This document shows, piece by piece, positions 17,854 to 25,584 of a DNA stretch of 64,000 nt. The stretch is from Streptomyces chartreusis NRRL 3882 (lineage in GTDB: Bacteria; Actinomycetota; Actinomycetes; Streptomycetales; Streptomycetaceae): the NCBI RefSeq assembly GCF_900236475.1, contig NZ_LT963352.1, positions 8,527,001 through 8,591,000 on the forward strand, read 5' to 3'. Each line of letters opens with the position of its first letter. Positions within the stretch are counted from its first letter, which is position 1. The notes under the pieces are model-generated. The model did no database searches. It was not told the origin of the DNA and saw only the letters and a list, made by a program, of their open reading frames with translations. Position numbers and translations under genes: made by a program.

Positions 17854-18702
17854 ATGGCGGGGATCGACCACGAGGGCCGGCTGGGGGAGGAGTTCTTCAC
17901 ACCGGGCTCCTCGTCCTTCACCGAGTTCCTGGCGGCCCACCGCCCCGAACTGCTGGGCACCCGCCGGATCCTCCCGGACGGCGTCCGTGCCGAGGGCGCC
18001 CCGCACGGCACGACCGTGCTGGCCCTCACCTTCGGCGACGGCGTGCTGATCGCGGGCGACCGGCGGGCGACGATGGGCAATCTCATCGCCCAGCGGGACC
18101 TGGAGAAGGTGCAACCCGCCGACGACCACACCGCGGTGGCCTTCGCCGGTTCCGTCGGGCTGGCACTCGACCTGGTGAAGCTCTACCAGGTCGAGCTGAC
18201 CCACTTCGAGAAGGTAGAGGGCATCCCCATGACCCTCGCCGCGAAGGCGACCCGGCTGGCCACGATGATCCGGGGCAACCTGGGCCAGGCCATGCAGGGT
18301 CTCGCCGTCGTCCCGCTGCTCGCCGGCTACGACCCCGCGGCTCCCGAGGGCGGGCGCGGCCGCATCTTCGGCTTCGACGTCGCCGGCGGCCGCTACGAGA
18401 AGTTCGGCTTCCACGCCGAAGGCTCCGGCTCGCCGTACGCCCGGGGCGCGTTGAAGAAACTGTTCCGTCCCGGCATGTCCCGGCGCGAGGCCGCCTTGGC
18501 CGCGCTCCAGGCGCTGTACGACGCGGCCGACGACGACTCGGCGACCGGCGGCCCGGACCTCACCCGCCGCATCTACCCCATCGTGTCCGTCATCACCGAG
18601 AACGGCTACGAGCGGTTGCCGGAGGCGGAGACGGAGGAGCTCAGCCGCGAGATGGTCGAGCAGCGCCGCAGCCGGCCGGACGGACCGAACGCCGCGGTGT
18701 GA
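17854..18702 (+). CDS. prcB: orphan 20S proteasome beta subunit (PrcB-like)
   Basis: The 282-residue protein has a 52-residue propeptide ending in HG, followed by TTVLALTFGDGVLIAGDRRA. With Thr53 as T1 after autocleavage, Asp69 is D17 and Lys85 is K33, so the whole catalytic triad is conserved. The length matches actinobacterial PrcB. The usual neighbours (Pup, PrcA, PafA, ARC/Mpa) are absent on both sides. It would need to pair with a PrcA made elsewhere or self-assemble. The ATG has AGGGGGG upstream. Two near-identical 16-bp repeats sit directly in its leader. Confidence 0.85.
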   Translation: MAGIDHEGRLGEEFFTPGSSSFTEFLAAHRPELLGTRRILPDGVRAEGAPHGTTVLALTFGDGVLIAGDRRATMGNLIAQRDLEKVQPADDHTAVAFAGSVGLALDLVKLYQVELTHFEKVEGIPMTLAAKATRLATMIRGNLGQAMQGLAVVPLLAGYDPAAPEGGRGRIFGFDVAGGRYEKFGFHAEGSGSPYARGALKKLFRPGMSRREAALAALQALYDAADDDSATGGPDLTRRIYPIVSVITENGYERLPEAETEELSREMVEQRRSRPDGPNAAV

Positions 18703-18772
18703 CACCCCGCCTCGGGGCGCCCGGCTCCGGCGGAGTTTTCGGTTCCATGGGCAAGACCTGTCGCCGGCTTTA

Positions 18773-18789
18773 CTGCACACATGTTGCAG
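18773..18789 (+). promoter_or_regulatory. Nur-box-like nickel operator
   Basis: CTGCAC, 5 bp, TTGCAG gives two TGCA cores spaced 7 bp apart, the same geometry as the Streptomyces Nur consensus (tTGCaa-N5-ttGCAA, as I recall it). It lies 65 bp upstream of a nickel/cobalt transporter gene. The match is 9 of 12 to the consensus half-sites. Confidence 0.5.
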
Positions 18790-18854
18790 GTACCGGAGGA
18801 TGGCACGAGGCTGTTCCCCGCAGCCGTCCGTCCGACAGAAAGACCTTCCCCCCG

Positions 18855-20015
18855 ATGACGGCCGCCCCTGAGTCCACTCCGCCCCTCCCCGCCCCGGCTG
18901 TCGCCCAGCGCGCGGCCCGGCACCGCGTCCGTGCCTCCATGACGCGGCAGGAGTGGACCAGGGTCGGGGGGATGGCCGCGGTCATCGTGGCCCTGCACGT
19001 GATCGGCTGGTTCACCCTTGTCGCGATCGTCGCCCCCGAGCACCGCACCATCGGCACACAGACCTTCGGCGTCGGCATCGGCGTCACCGCGTACACGCTC
19101 GGCATGCGGCACGCCTTCGACGCCGACCACATCGCCGCCATCGACAACACCACCCGCAAGCTGATGGGCGAGGGGCAGCGGCCGCTGTCGGTCGGCTTCT
19201 GGTTCTCCCTCGGCCACTCCAGCGTCGTCTTCGCCCTGTCCTTCCTGCTCACCCTCGGCGTGAAGACCCTGGCCGGGCCGGTCCGCGACGGCGGCTCCTC
19301 GCTGCACGACGTCACCGGTCTGATCGGCACGACCGTCTCCGGGACGTTCCTCTACCTCATCGCGGCCGTCAACCTCGTCATTCTCACCGGCATCTGGAAG
19401 GTGTTCCGCAGCATGCGCTCGGGCCACTACGACGAGGCCGCCCTGGAGGAGCAACTGAACAACCGCGGCTTCATGAACCGGCTCCTGGGCCGCGTCATGA
19501 AGTCGGTCTCCAAGCCCGGGCAGATGTACCCGCTGGGTCTGCTGTTCGGCCTCGGCTTCGACACCGCCACCGAGATCGCCCTGCTCGTGCTGGCCGGCTC
19601 CGGCGCCGCGTCCGGCCTGCCCTGGTACGCGATCCTGTGCCTGCCCGTGCTGTTCGCCGCCGGGATGTGCCTCCTCGACACCATCGACGGCTCCTTCATG
19701 AACTTCGCCTACGGCTGGGCCTTCTCCAAGCCGGTCCGCAAGGTCTACTACAACCTCACGATCACCGGCCTGTCCGTCGCCGTGGCCCTGCTCATCGGGA
19801 CCGTCGAACTCCTCGGTCTGCTCGTGGAGCAGCTCGGCCTGCACGGCCCCTTCTGGAACTGGATCTCCGGCCTCGACCTCAACGTCCTGGGGTACGTCGT
19901 CGTAGCGCTGTTCGTCGCCACCTGGGTCGTCGCGCTGCTGGTGTGGAGGCTCGGCCGCATCGAGGAGAGGTGGACGGGTGGCCTGGCGGGGCCGGGGCGC
20001 GGCGTCGGTCCATGA
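18855..20015 (+). CDS. NiCoT nickel/cobalt transporter (HoxN/NixA family)
   Basis: The 386-residue membrane protein has the NiCoT signature RHAFDADHIAAIDNTTRK (85-102) in the second span, the second motif GFWFSLGHSSVVF, and LGFDTATEI in a later span, with about eight spans. It takes up Ni(II) and/or Co(II) at the cytoplasmic membrane. A longer frame from 18699 exists, but the region before 18855 looks non-coding and holds a Nur-like operator, so the ATG at 18855 is preferred, despite a poor ribosome site. Nickel repression through Nur is the likely control. Confidence 0.88.
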   Translation: MTAAPESTPPLPAPAVAQRAARHRVRASMTRQEWTRVGGMAAVIVALHVIGWFTLVAIVAPEHRTIGTQTFGVGIGVTAYTLGMRHAFDADHIAAIDNTTRKLMGEGQRPLSVGFWFSLGHSSVVFALSFLLTLGVKTLAGPVRDGGSSLHDVTGLIGTTVSGTFLYLIAAVNLVILTGIWKVFRSMRSGHYDEAALEEQLNNRGFMNRLLGRVMKSVSKPGQMYPLGLLFGLGFDTATEIALLVLAGSGAASGLPWYAILCLPVLFAAGMCLLDTIDGSFMNFAYGWAFSKPVRKVYYNLTITGLSVAVALLIGTVELLGLLVEQLGLHGPFWNWISGLDLNVLGYVVVALFVATWVVALLVWRLGRIEERWTGGLAGPGRGVGP

Positions 20016-20129
20016 CGGCGACGGACGGGCGACCCGACGGCGTCCGACGAGGTTAGAGCCCGCGTAACGGGAAACGCGGAACGGGCACGAGAGACGAACG
20101 AGTCGACGCAGCGCGACAGGGAGGCAGAA

Positions 20130-20639
20130 GTGATGGGCACGGAACCGATGCGCCCCGAGCCGATGGCGGACGACGCGTACCAGCCCACCGGGAGCAACGA
20201 GGAGCAGGAGGACGCCGCGCCTCTGGACCTCCAGGACGCCGTCGACGAACGGACCTACGACGACACCCTCGACGAGGGCTACTCCCCGCCGGAGAAGCCG
20301 CTCGGCGTCACCAAGCGCGGCACGACCGCCGCCGAGCAGCACGAGGGCGAGACCCTCGACGACCGGCTCTCCCAGGAGGTCCCCGACGTGTCCGCCGAGC
20401 CGGCCGGGGACGGTGTGGGCGACACCCCCGACAGCGACGGCGAGCCGGTCGACCCCGAGGCCGGCACCGTCCGTGCGGGCCGCCTGGTCGCCCCGGACGA
20501 GGGCGCCCACCCAGACACGACGAAGGAGACCGTCGCCACGGACATCGGTATCGACGGGGGTGCGGCCGGTGCGGAGGAGGCCGCGGTACACGTGGTGGAG
20601 GACGACAGCGTCCTGCCGGAGGACGACGACCGGGCGTGA
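20130..20639 (+). CDS. DUF5709 acidic protein
   Basis: The 169-residue product is very acidic and predicted mostly disordered. The DUF5709 pattern is clear: LDEGYSPPEKPLGVTKRGTT, then ETLDDRLSQEVPD, and a late RAGRLVAPDEG. These proteins are common in Streptomyces and of unknown role. Starts GTG 20130 and ATG 20133 are adjacent behind GGGAGG. It converges on a small conserved gene with a 15-bp gap. Confidence 0.75.
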   Translation: MMGTEPMRPEPMADDAYQPTGSNEEQEDAAPLDLQDAVDERTYDDTLDEGYSPPEKPLGVTKRGTTAAEQHEGETLDDRLSQEVPDVSAEPAGDGVGDTPDSDGEPVDPEAGTVRAGRLVAPDEGAHPDTTKETVATDIGIDGGAAGAEEAAVHVVEDDSVLPEDDDRA

Positions 20640-20654
20640 CCCGCGGCCGGGGGG

Positions 20655-20861
20655 CTACGGCAGCAGCTTCTCCAGCGCGGCCGGGCCCTCCGCCGCCAGC
20701 TTGCGCTTGGCCCATTCCAGGTTGCGCGGGGTGAGGTCCTTGCCCGAGGCGAGGACGAGGTCCTCCGGCGACACGTCGGTGCCGGTGCGGGCGTGGAGCA
20801 GGCGGTCCGGGGTGGCGCGGTCCTCGGGCGGCCGGGACGCGTGGGGCTGTGAAGTCGACAT
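20655..20861 (-). CDS. small conserved actinobacterial protein of unknown function
   Basis: This 68-residue hydrophilic protein starts at an ATG with GGAG upstream. The frame runs further upstream to 20930 without a good ribosome site. The C-terminal half, with LTPRNLEWAKRKLAAEGPA, is a charged helix that looks conserved. No membrane segment or known domain is seen. It lies downstream of a PP2C phosphatase on the same strand after a 177-bp gap that holds no clear element. Confidence 0.55.
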   Translation of the reverse strand: MSTSQPHASRPPEDRATPDRLLHARTGTDVSPEDLVLASGKDLTPRNLEWAKRKLAAEGPAALEKLLP

Positions 20862-21038
20862 GTTCTCTGCTCCTAGGGTCCGGATCGCTGGTGCGGCCCC
20901 GGTGCTGAAAAACCGGTCCGATATCACCATTCACCGCGAGAGCCCGGCGTGCATCCGGAGAGCTCCGCCCCCGGCAGCGGAACCCCCTCCCACAACCCGA
21001 CGCAAGCAGGTGGGAAGCCTGCCGGTGAGCCGCCGCCG

Positions 21039-22178
21039 TCAGGACACGCCCCGCGGGCGGGGCGCCAGCACGAGCATCGTGACGTCGTCCCGCACATCCG
21101 GGCAGTGGCGGACGAGGTCGGTCCACACCCGCTCCGCCAGCCCGGCGGGATCCTCGTGGGCAAGGCCCGGCAGCCGCTCGGCCAGGGGATAGAAGACCCC
21201 GCCCGCGTCCCTGGCCTCGGTGACACCGTCGGACGCGAGGAACAGCCGGTCGCCGGCCCGCAGCCGCACCGAGACGACCCTCGGCGCACTGGCCTCGGCG
21301 AGGCCCAGCCCCAGCGGCATGCCCGGTTCGACGTCCAGCTCCACGGCCCGCCCGTCCCGCAACAGCAACGGCCCGGACTGCCCGCACGCCACGATCCGCA
21401 CCACACCCGCGTCGGCGGAGAAGTCCAGCAGCACCGCCGTCGCGAACAGCTCGCCGTGCGGCTCGCCCGCGGAGTCCACCGCCAGCCTCCGGTCGAGCCG
21501 GGCCGCCACCGCCTCCGGATCCGGCTGGTCCAGCACCGCCTCCCGGAACGCCCCCAGCAGCGACGCGACCGTCGCCACCGCCGACAGCCCGTGCCCCTGC
21601 ACATCGCCCATGACCGCCCGTACGCCGTGGGGGCCCGCGCGTACGTCGAAGAAGTCGCCCCCGACCAGCGTCCCGCTCTGCGCGGCCCGGTACAGTCCCG
21701 CGCACCGCACCGGCCCGACCCGCTCCGGCAGCGGCGGCACCACGGCCCGCTGCGCGGCCTCGGCGACGGCCCGCTCGGTGACCAGCTGCGCGTCACGCCT
21801 GCTGCGCACGTACGACAGCAGCACGCTCAGCACCGCGACGAAGCACACGGTCAGGAGATCGGTGCTGCCGGGGTCGTTCAGACGGAAGACCGGAACCGTC
21901 AGCACGACCATCGCCAGCGCACCGAGCACCGCCGTCACGACCGGCCCGTGCGCCAGCACGGCCAGCGGCGGGATCGCGCCCAGCAGGAAGCCGATGTCGA
22001 GCGGCTCCGGACTGATCAGCTCAGCCGCGCAGACACCCGCCAGCAGTACGGACGGCAGCACCCGCGCCCAGACCGGCGGCGGTGCACCGCGCAGCCAGCC
22101 CCGCCGGTCCGGGTGCCGGTCCAGGTTCCGGTCACGGCCCCCGGCCCGGCGCGGCAGCCGGGCGCGCGCACTGCTCAC
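21039..22178 (-). CDS. membrane-anchored PP2C-family (SpoIIE-type) protein phosphatase
   Basis: The 379-residue protein has a basic N-terminus, three or four membrane spans (about residues 35-125), then a SpoIIE/RsbU-like PP2C domain: GGDFFDVRAG (metal Asp), VMGDVQGHGLSA, GQSGPLLLRDG, LFLASDGVTEARD and a closing DDVTMLVLAP. These carry the acidic residues for the Mn/Mg centre. Streptomyces have many such phosphatases acting on anti-sigma-antagonist proteins. The partner here is unknown and no anti-sigma gene is adjacent. Confidence 0.85.
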   Translation of the reverse strand: MSSARARLPRRAGGRDRNLDRHPDRRGWLRGAPPPVWARVLPSVLLAGVCAAELISPEPLDIGFLLGAIPPLAVLAHGPVVTAVLGALAMVVLTVPVFRLNDPGSTDLLTVCFVAVLSVLLSYVRSRRDAQLVTERAVAEAAQRAVVPPLPERVGPVRCAGLYRAAQSGTLVGGDFFDVRAGPHGVRAVMGDVQGHGLSAVATVASLLGAFREAVLDQPDPEAVAARLDRRLAVDSAGEPHGELFATAVLLDFSADAGVVRIVACGQSGPLLLRDGRAVELDVEPGMPLGLGLAEASAPRVVSVRLRAGDRLFLASDGVTEARDAGGVFYPLAERLPGLAHEDPAGLAERVWTDLVRHCPDVRDDVTMLVLAPRPRGVS

Positions 22179-22255
22179 ACCACCACGCTGCTACGCCCCA
22201 CCGGGCGACGCACGCGGACGGTGCGAGCGTCAGCCCGCAGGGGCGTGCGCGCCCG

Positions 22256-23431
22256 CTAGAACGGCGTGAGCGTCAGCCGCAGCCCCGTCGGCGCCGTGTC
22301 CTGGACGTACGAGGCGAAGTCGGCCACGTCGTCGAAGGCGAAGCCGTACGCCTTGCCGTCCCGCGCGGCCGCGTGCATGGCCTTGGCGTAGTGGTTGGTG
22401 AGGCCGGTCCGGTAGAAGGACGCGGCGTCGGTCGTCGGCTGGGCGGCGGAGCTCACCAGCGTCGAGCGGTTGAAACCGGCGCCCAGGACCGCGGCGACCG
22501 GCCCCGTCGTCCCGTCGTTGGGAGCGGCGAGGGCACCGTCGCAGAACAGCACGTCCCGGGTGGACGGCTTGCCGAAGGAGACCTCGGCGGGCCCGGTGAA
22601 GGACAGCCGCTCACCGCGCACCCGGCCGGTGAACGTACCGGCGTTGGTGGCCACCTTCAGGTCCTTGCCGGTGTACGTGCTCCACACCTCGTCGATGTAG
22701 GGCGCGAAGTAGTCCTCGGCGAACAGACCGGCGTCCAGGCCGTGCCCGGGGGCGATGATCCGGGTGTCGTCCACGACGAGTCGCGCGAACTCCGGCACCT
22801 CCCGCACGGCGGCGAACGCGGCCGCCCGGCCTCCGTCCCGCAGCGTGCCCGTGGTCTGGTCCTTCGCGCCGGTCAGCCGGATGCTCAGCGGCACGCTGAA
22901 CATGTCGACCATGGTGGTGTTGCAGAACATCCCCGACGCGTTGTACGTGAATTCGGCGCAGTCGTGCAGCACCCCGTAGCCGGGGTCGGACGGCACCCAG
23001 CCGGCGGGGTACTGGAGCGCCGGCCGGCCCGCCCCGTCCACGACGACCTTGAACTTGAGCTTCGCGCCCAGCGACACGTAGATCCGGCCCGACATGTACG
23101 GCAGGGACAGCCGTGTCTCACCGCTGCCGGCCAGGGGGATCGCGTAGTCGGTGAAGCCGTCGGGCCCGTTGTCCGACAGGGCCACCGGGGCCGGCGTGCC
23201 CTCGGGCGTGAGACGTACCTGCCGGCCGTCCGCGTTGCCCACGACGTAGACGTGGACGCTCGCGTTGCCGAAGGATCCGCTGTTGTTGACGAGCGTCAGG
23301 GGGAGAGCGGCCGCCGCCTTCGGTGCGGCCGTGTTCCCGACCGCCCGGGGGGCCATCGCGGCGACCACCGCGCCGCCGAGACCGGCGAGGAGCGTGCGGC
23401 GGGCGAGCGGGTGTCGGTGATGAGGAGTCAT
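22256..23431 (-). CDS. secreted GH64 beta-1,3-glucanase (laminaripentaose-producing type)
   Basis: The 391-residue protein has a twin-arginine-like signal (ARRTLLAGLGG) and matches GH64 through most of its length: LTLVNNSG near the mature start, VHVYVVGNADGRQVRLT, AEFTYNASGMFCNTTMVDMFSVPL, DEVWSTYT and a closing YAKAMHAAARDGKAYGFAFDDV. It should cleave fungal or algal beta-1,3-glucan outside the cell. The start at 23431 sits 8 bases after AAGGAG, and a longer frame to 23494 would run through the operator. A perfect 14-bp palindrome about 50 bp upstream suggests control by a LacI-type repressor. Confidence 0.88.
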   Translation of the reverse strand: MTPHHRHPLARRTLLAGLGGAVVAAMAPRAVGNTAAPKAAAALPLTLVNNSGSFGNASVHVYVVGNADGRQVRLTPEGTPAPVALSDNGPDGFTDYAIPLAGSGETRLSLPYMSGRIYVSLGAKLKFKVVVDGAGRPALQYPAGWVPSDPGYGVLHDCAEFTYNASGMFCNTTMVDMFSVPLSIRLTGAKDQTTGTLRDGGRAAAFAAVREVPEFARLVVDDTRIIAPGHGLDAGLFAEDYFAPYIDEVWSTYTGKDLKVATNAGTFTGRVRGERLSFTGPAEVSFGKPSTRDVLFCDGALAAPNDGTTGPVAAVLGAGFNRSTLVSSAAQPTTDAASFYRTGLTNHYAKAMHAAARDGKAYGFAFDDVADFASYVQDTAPTGLRLTLTPF

Positions 23432-23479
23432 GTGGGGGGTCTCCTTGTCGTACGGGGGGGTGCGGGTCGTCGGTTGGTT

Positions 23480-23493
23480 TGAGAGCGCTCTCA
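23480..23493. promoter_or_regulatory. LacI-family operator-like palindrome
   Basis: The 14-bp perfect palindrome TGAGAGCGCTCTCA differs at one symmetric position in each half from the Streptomyces CebR box (TGGGAGCGCTCCCA, as I recall it). It lies in the leader/promoter of the GH64 glucanase gene. A cello- or laminari-oligosaccharide-responsive repressor is the likely ligand. Confidence 0.6.
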
Positions 23494-23676
23494 CGCGGAT
23501 CCGTGTGACGGATGCTACGGAGGGGCCGTGCCCTCGCCAACCCGTCCGCCATGCAGAAATCCCTTGCGGAAGCCGCCACTTGGGGACACCGTTGATCGCT
23601 TAACCGGCTCTTATGGGCCACTTAAGGCGCGTCGGAAAGCGATGGCTCTCCGCAGCACGCATCCCGGAGGAATTCC

Positions 23677-24564
23677 TTGACCGATGTGGTCATCCGCGCG
23701 CTCGACGCGAGCGACGCCGATCTCTTCGACACCCTGCCCGATCCTCTGGGCGCCCGTGAGGGCCACCGGCTGACCCGGCATCGCCCCGACTGGAAGCGGG
23801 TGGCCCTGCGCGACGGCAAGGTCGTGGCCCGCGGCGCCTGGTGGGGCGGCCCCGACGACACCGAGCCCGTCAACCTCAACTGGTTCGACGTGGCGGAAGG
23901 TGAGGAGGAGGCGGGCGCCGCACTCCTGCGCTCGGCCCCCTGGCAGGTGGAACTGGAACTGAATGCGCCCGCGAACTGGCGTGACGACCCGGCCCTGCGC
24001 GCCGCGGCCGAGACCCGTATCACCGCCGCACGGAAGGCCGGCTACGACCTCCTGGTGGAACGCCTGTTGTACCGGTGGACGCCCGACCGCGGTCTGCCCG
24101 AGCGGCCCGGGCGCCTGGTGTTCCGTGCCGAACCGGACGACGCCGTGTTCTTCGACGCGCTGCGGCGCATCCACTCCGTCACGCTGGACGCCCACGCGCT
24201 GAGAGCCGTCGAGCAGGGCGGAGTCGACCGGGCAGCCCAGGAGGAACTCGACTTCTTCCGCTGGTGCCCGTCGCCCCGCGAGTGGTGGCAGGTCGCCGCC
24301 ACACCGCAGGGCGAACCGGTCGGCATCCACATCCCGGCCCACAACCCGTCGGGCCCGTGCATAGGCTTCATCGGAGTCCTGCCCGAACAGCGGGGCCGCG
24401 GCTACGCCTACGACCTGCTGGCCGAGTGCACCCACTTCCTGGCCGAGCGGGGTGCCGAGTTCGTCGCGGCCGCCACGGACCAGGGCAACTTCCCCATGGC
24501 CGCGAACTTCGCCAAGGCCGGTTTCCCGGTGGTCAGGGAACGCCTCAACTTCGAACCGGCGTAG
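23677..24564 (+). CDS. GNAT-family N-acetyltransferase
   Basis: The 295-residue product starts at TTG 23677, placed 6 bases after a perfect GGAGG. The C-terminal half has the GNAT core: GIHIPAHN, then CIGFIGVLPEQRGRGYAYDLL with the acetyl-CoA-binding R-G-x-G-Y element, and TDQGNFPMAANFAKAGF, the typical alpha4/beta7 part. The N-terminal half may be a degenerate second GNAT fold. The substrate is not evident. It is divergent from the glucanase and convergent with an oxidoreductase. Confidence 0.8.
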   Translation: MTDVVIRALDASDADLFDTLPDPLGAREGHRLTRHRPDWKRVALRDGKVVARGAWWGGPDDTEPVNLNWFDVAEGEEEAGAALLRSAPWQVELELNAPANWRDDPALRAAAETRITAARKAGYDLLVERLLYRWTPDRGLPERPGRLVFRAEPDDAVFFDALRRIHSVTLDAHALRAVEQGGVDRAAQEELDFFRWCPSPREWWQVAATPQGEPVGIHIPAHNPSGPCIGFIGVLPEQRGRGYAYDLLAECTHFLAERGAEFVAAATDQGNFPMAANFAKAGFPVVRERLNFEPA

Positions 24565-24584
24565 GAGCCGGCCGTGTTGAAGGA

Positions 24585-25469
24585 CTAACGCCCGCCGACG
24601 TTCAGCAGGGCGTCGGCCGCCGACAGGATCTCCGTGACCCGCAGGCCGAACGCAGCGTCGCACGCGTGCGGGCGGCCGGTCCGGGCGGCGGCCAGCAGGG
24701 CGTCCACGGCTCGCACCAGCGCGGGGACCGCTCCCTCGGAGCTCTCCGGCAGGACCGCTACCCCGGCCTCCCCGAAGAGTTCCACGGCGGCACCGGACGC
24801 GGCGGGCGGTGCCGTCAGGCTCAGGGTGAGGGTGCTCGACGCGCCGCCGGTGTGGTCCAGGACGACATGGGCGGTGTCCCCGGGGCCGTACGCCGCCGCC
24901 GTCACGCGCCGCACGTCGCCGAGCACCGGCAGCAGGACGGACAGGGCGTGCGGCCCGACGTCCCACAGGGCGCCCTTCTCCCGCCGCCACGGCGTGGCGA
25001 AGGAGCTCTCGCTGCTGAACACCGCGCCGAGCCACTGCGCCCGACCCGTGAACCAACCCGGCACAGCCGCCTGCTCGGTGATCCAGGCGTCCGGCTCGCT
25101 CTGGAAGCGCGCCGTGAAGAACACGACCGAGGCGACTCCGGCCTCCTCGACGGCCCCGACCACCGCCCGCCCCTGCTCCACCGTCGCCGCCAGGGGCTTG
25201 TCGAGCAGCAGATGACACCCGGCCCGTGCCGCCCGCGCGGCGAGCCCGGCCTGCACCTCGGGAGGCAGCGCCACGGCGACCGCGTCCACGTCGGCGAACA
25301 GCGCGTCCACGTCGTCGTACGCCCGGACACCGTGCCGCTCCGCCAGCTCCTTCGCCGCTTCGGGGCGGCGTCCCCACACCCCGGCGAAGTCGAGTTCGCC
25401 GTGCCCGCTCAGGGCGGGTGCGTGGGCCATCTGCGCCCATGGGCCGGTGCCGAGCAGTCCTATGCGCAT
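24585..25469 (-). CDS. Gfo/Idh/MocA-family oxidoreductase
   Basis: The 294-residue protein begins MRIGLLGTGPWAQ, a Rossmann NAD(P) motif, with VDAVAVALPPEVQAGLAARAARAGCH and LLLDKPLAAT giving the conserved Lys-Pro catalytic element. WDVGPHALSVLLPVLG corresponds to the family's catalytic Asp/His helix. It probably oxidises or reduces a sugar or cyclitol. The ATG at 25469 was preferred to the longer frame because the Rossmann fold starts there. No operon partner is visible. Confidence 0.8.
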   Translation of the reverse strand: MRIGLLGTGPWAQMAHAPALSGHGELDFAGVWGRRPEAAKELAERHGVRAYDDVDALFADVDAVAVALPPEVQAGLAARAARAGCHLLLDKPLAATVEQGRAVVGAVEEAGVASVVFFTARFQSEPDAWITEQAAVPGWFTGRAQWLGAVFSSESSFATPWRREKGALWDVGPHALSVLLPVLGDVRRVTAAAYGPGDTAHVVLDHTGGASSTLTLSLTAPPAASGAAVELFGEAGVAVLPESSEGAVPALVRAVDALLAAARTGRPHACDAAFGLRVTEILSAADALLNVGGR

Positions 25470-25584
25470 GCCGCCGCCTCTCCACGGTGCCCTGGACAGC
25501 CGACGGCCCTTCCCCGGCCGCCCGCTCGCCGAAGAGCGTGTCATACGGAACCGGCCGCAGGGGAGTCCAGGCTCCCTTCGCGGC

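Noticed and set aside
18703..18854. Possible cobalamin riboswitch before the Ni/Co transporter
   Set aside because: No B12-box-like conserved segment or matching stem arrangement was seen. The Nur-like site explains the leader better.
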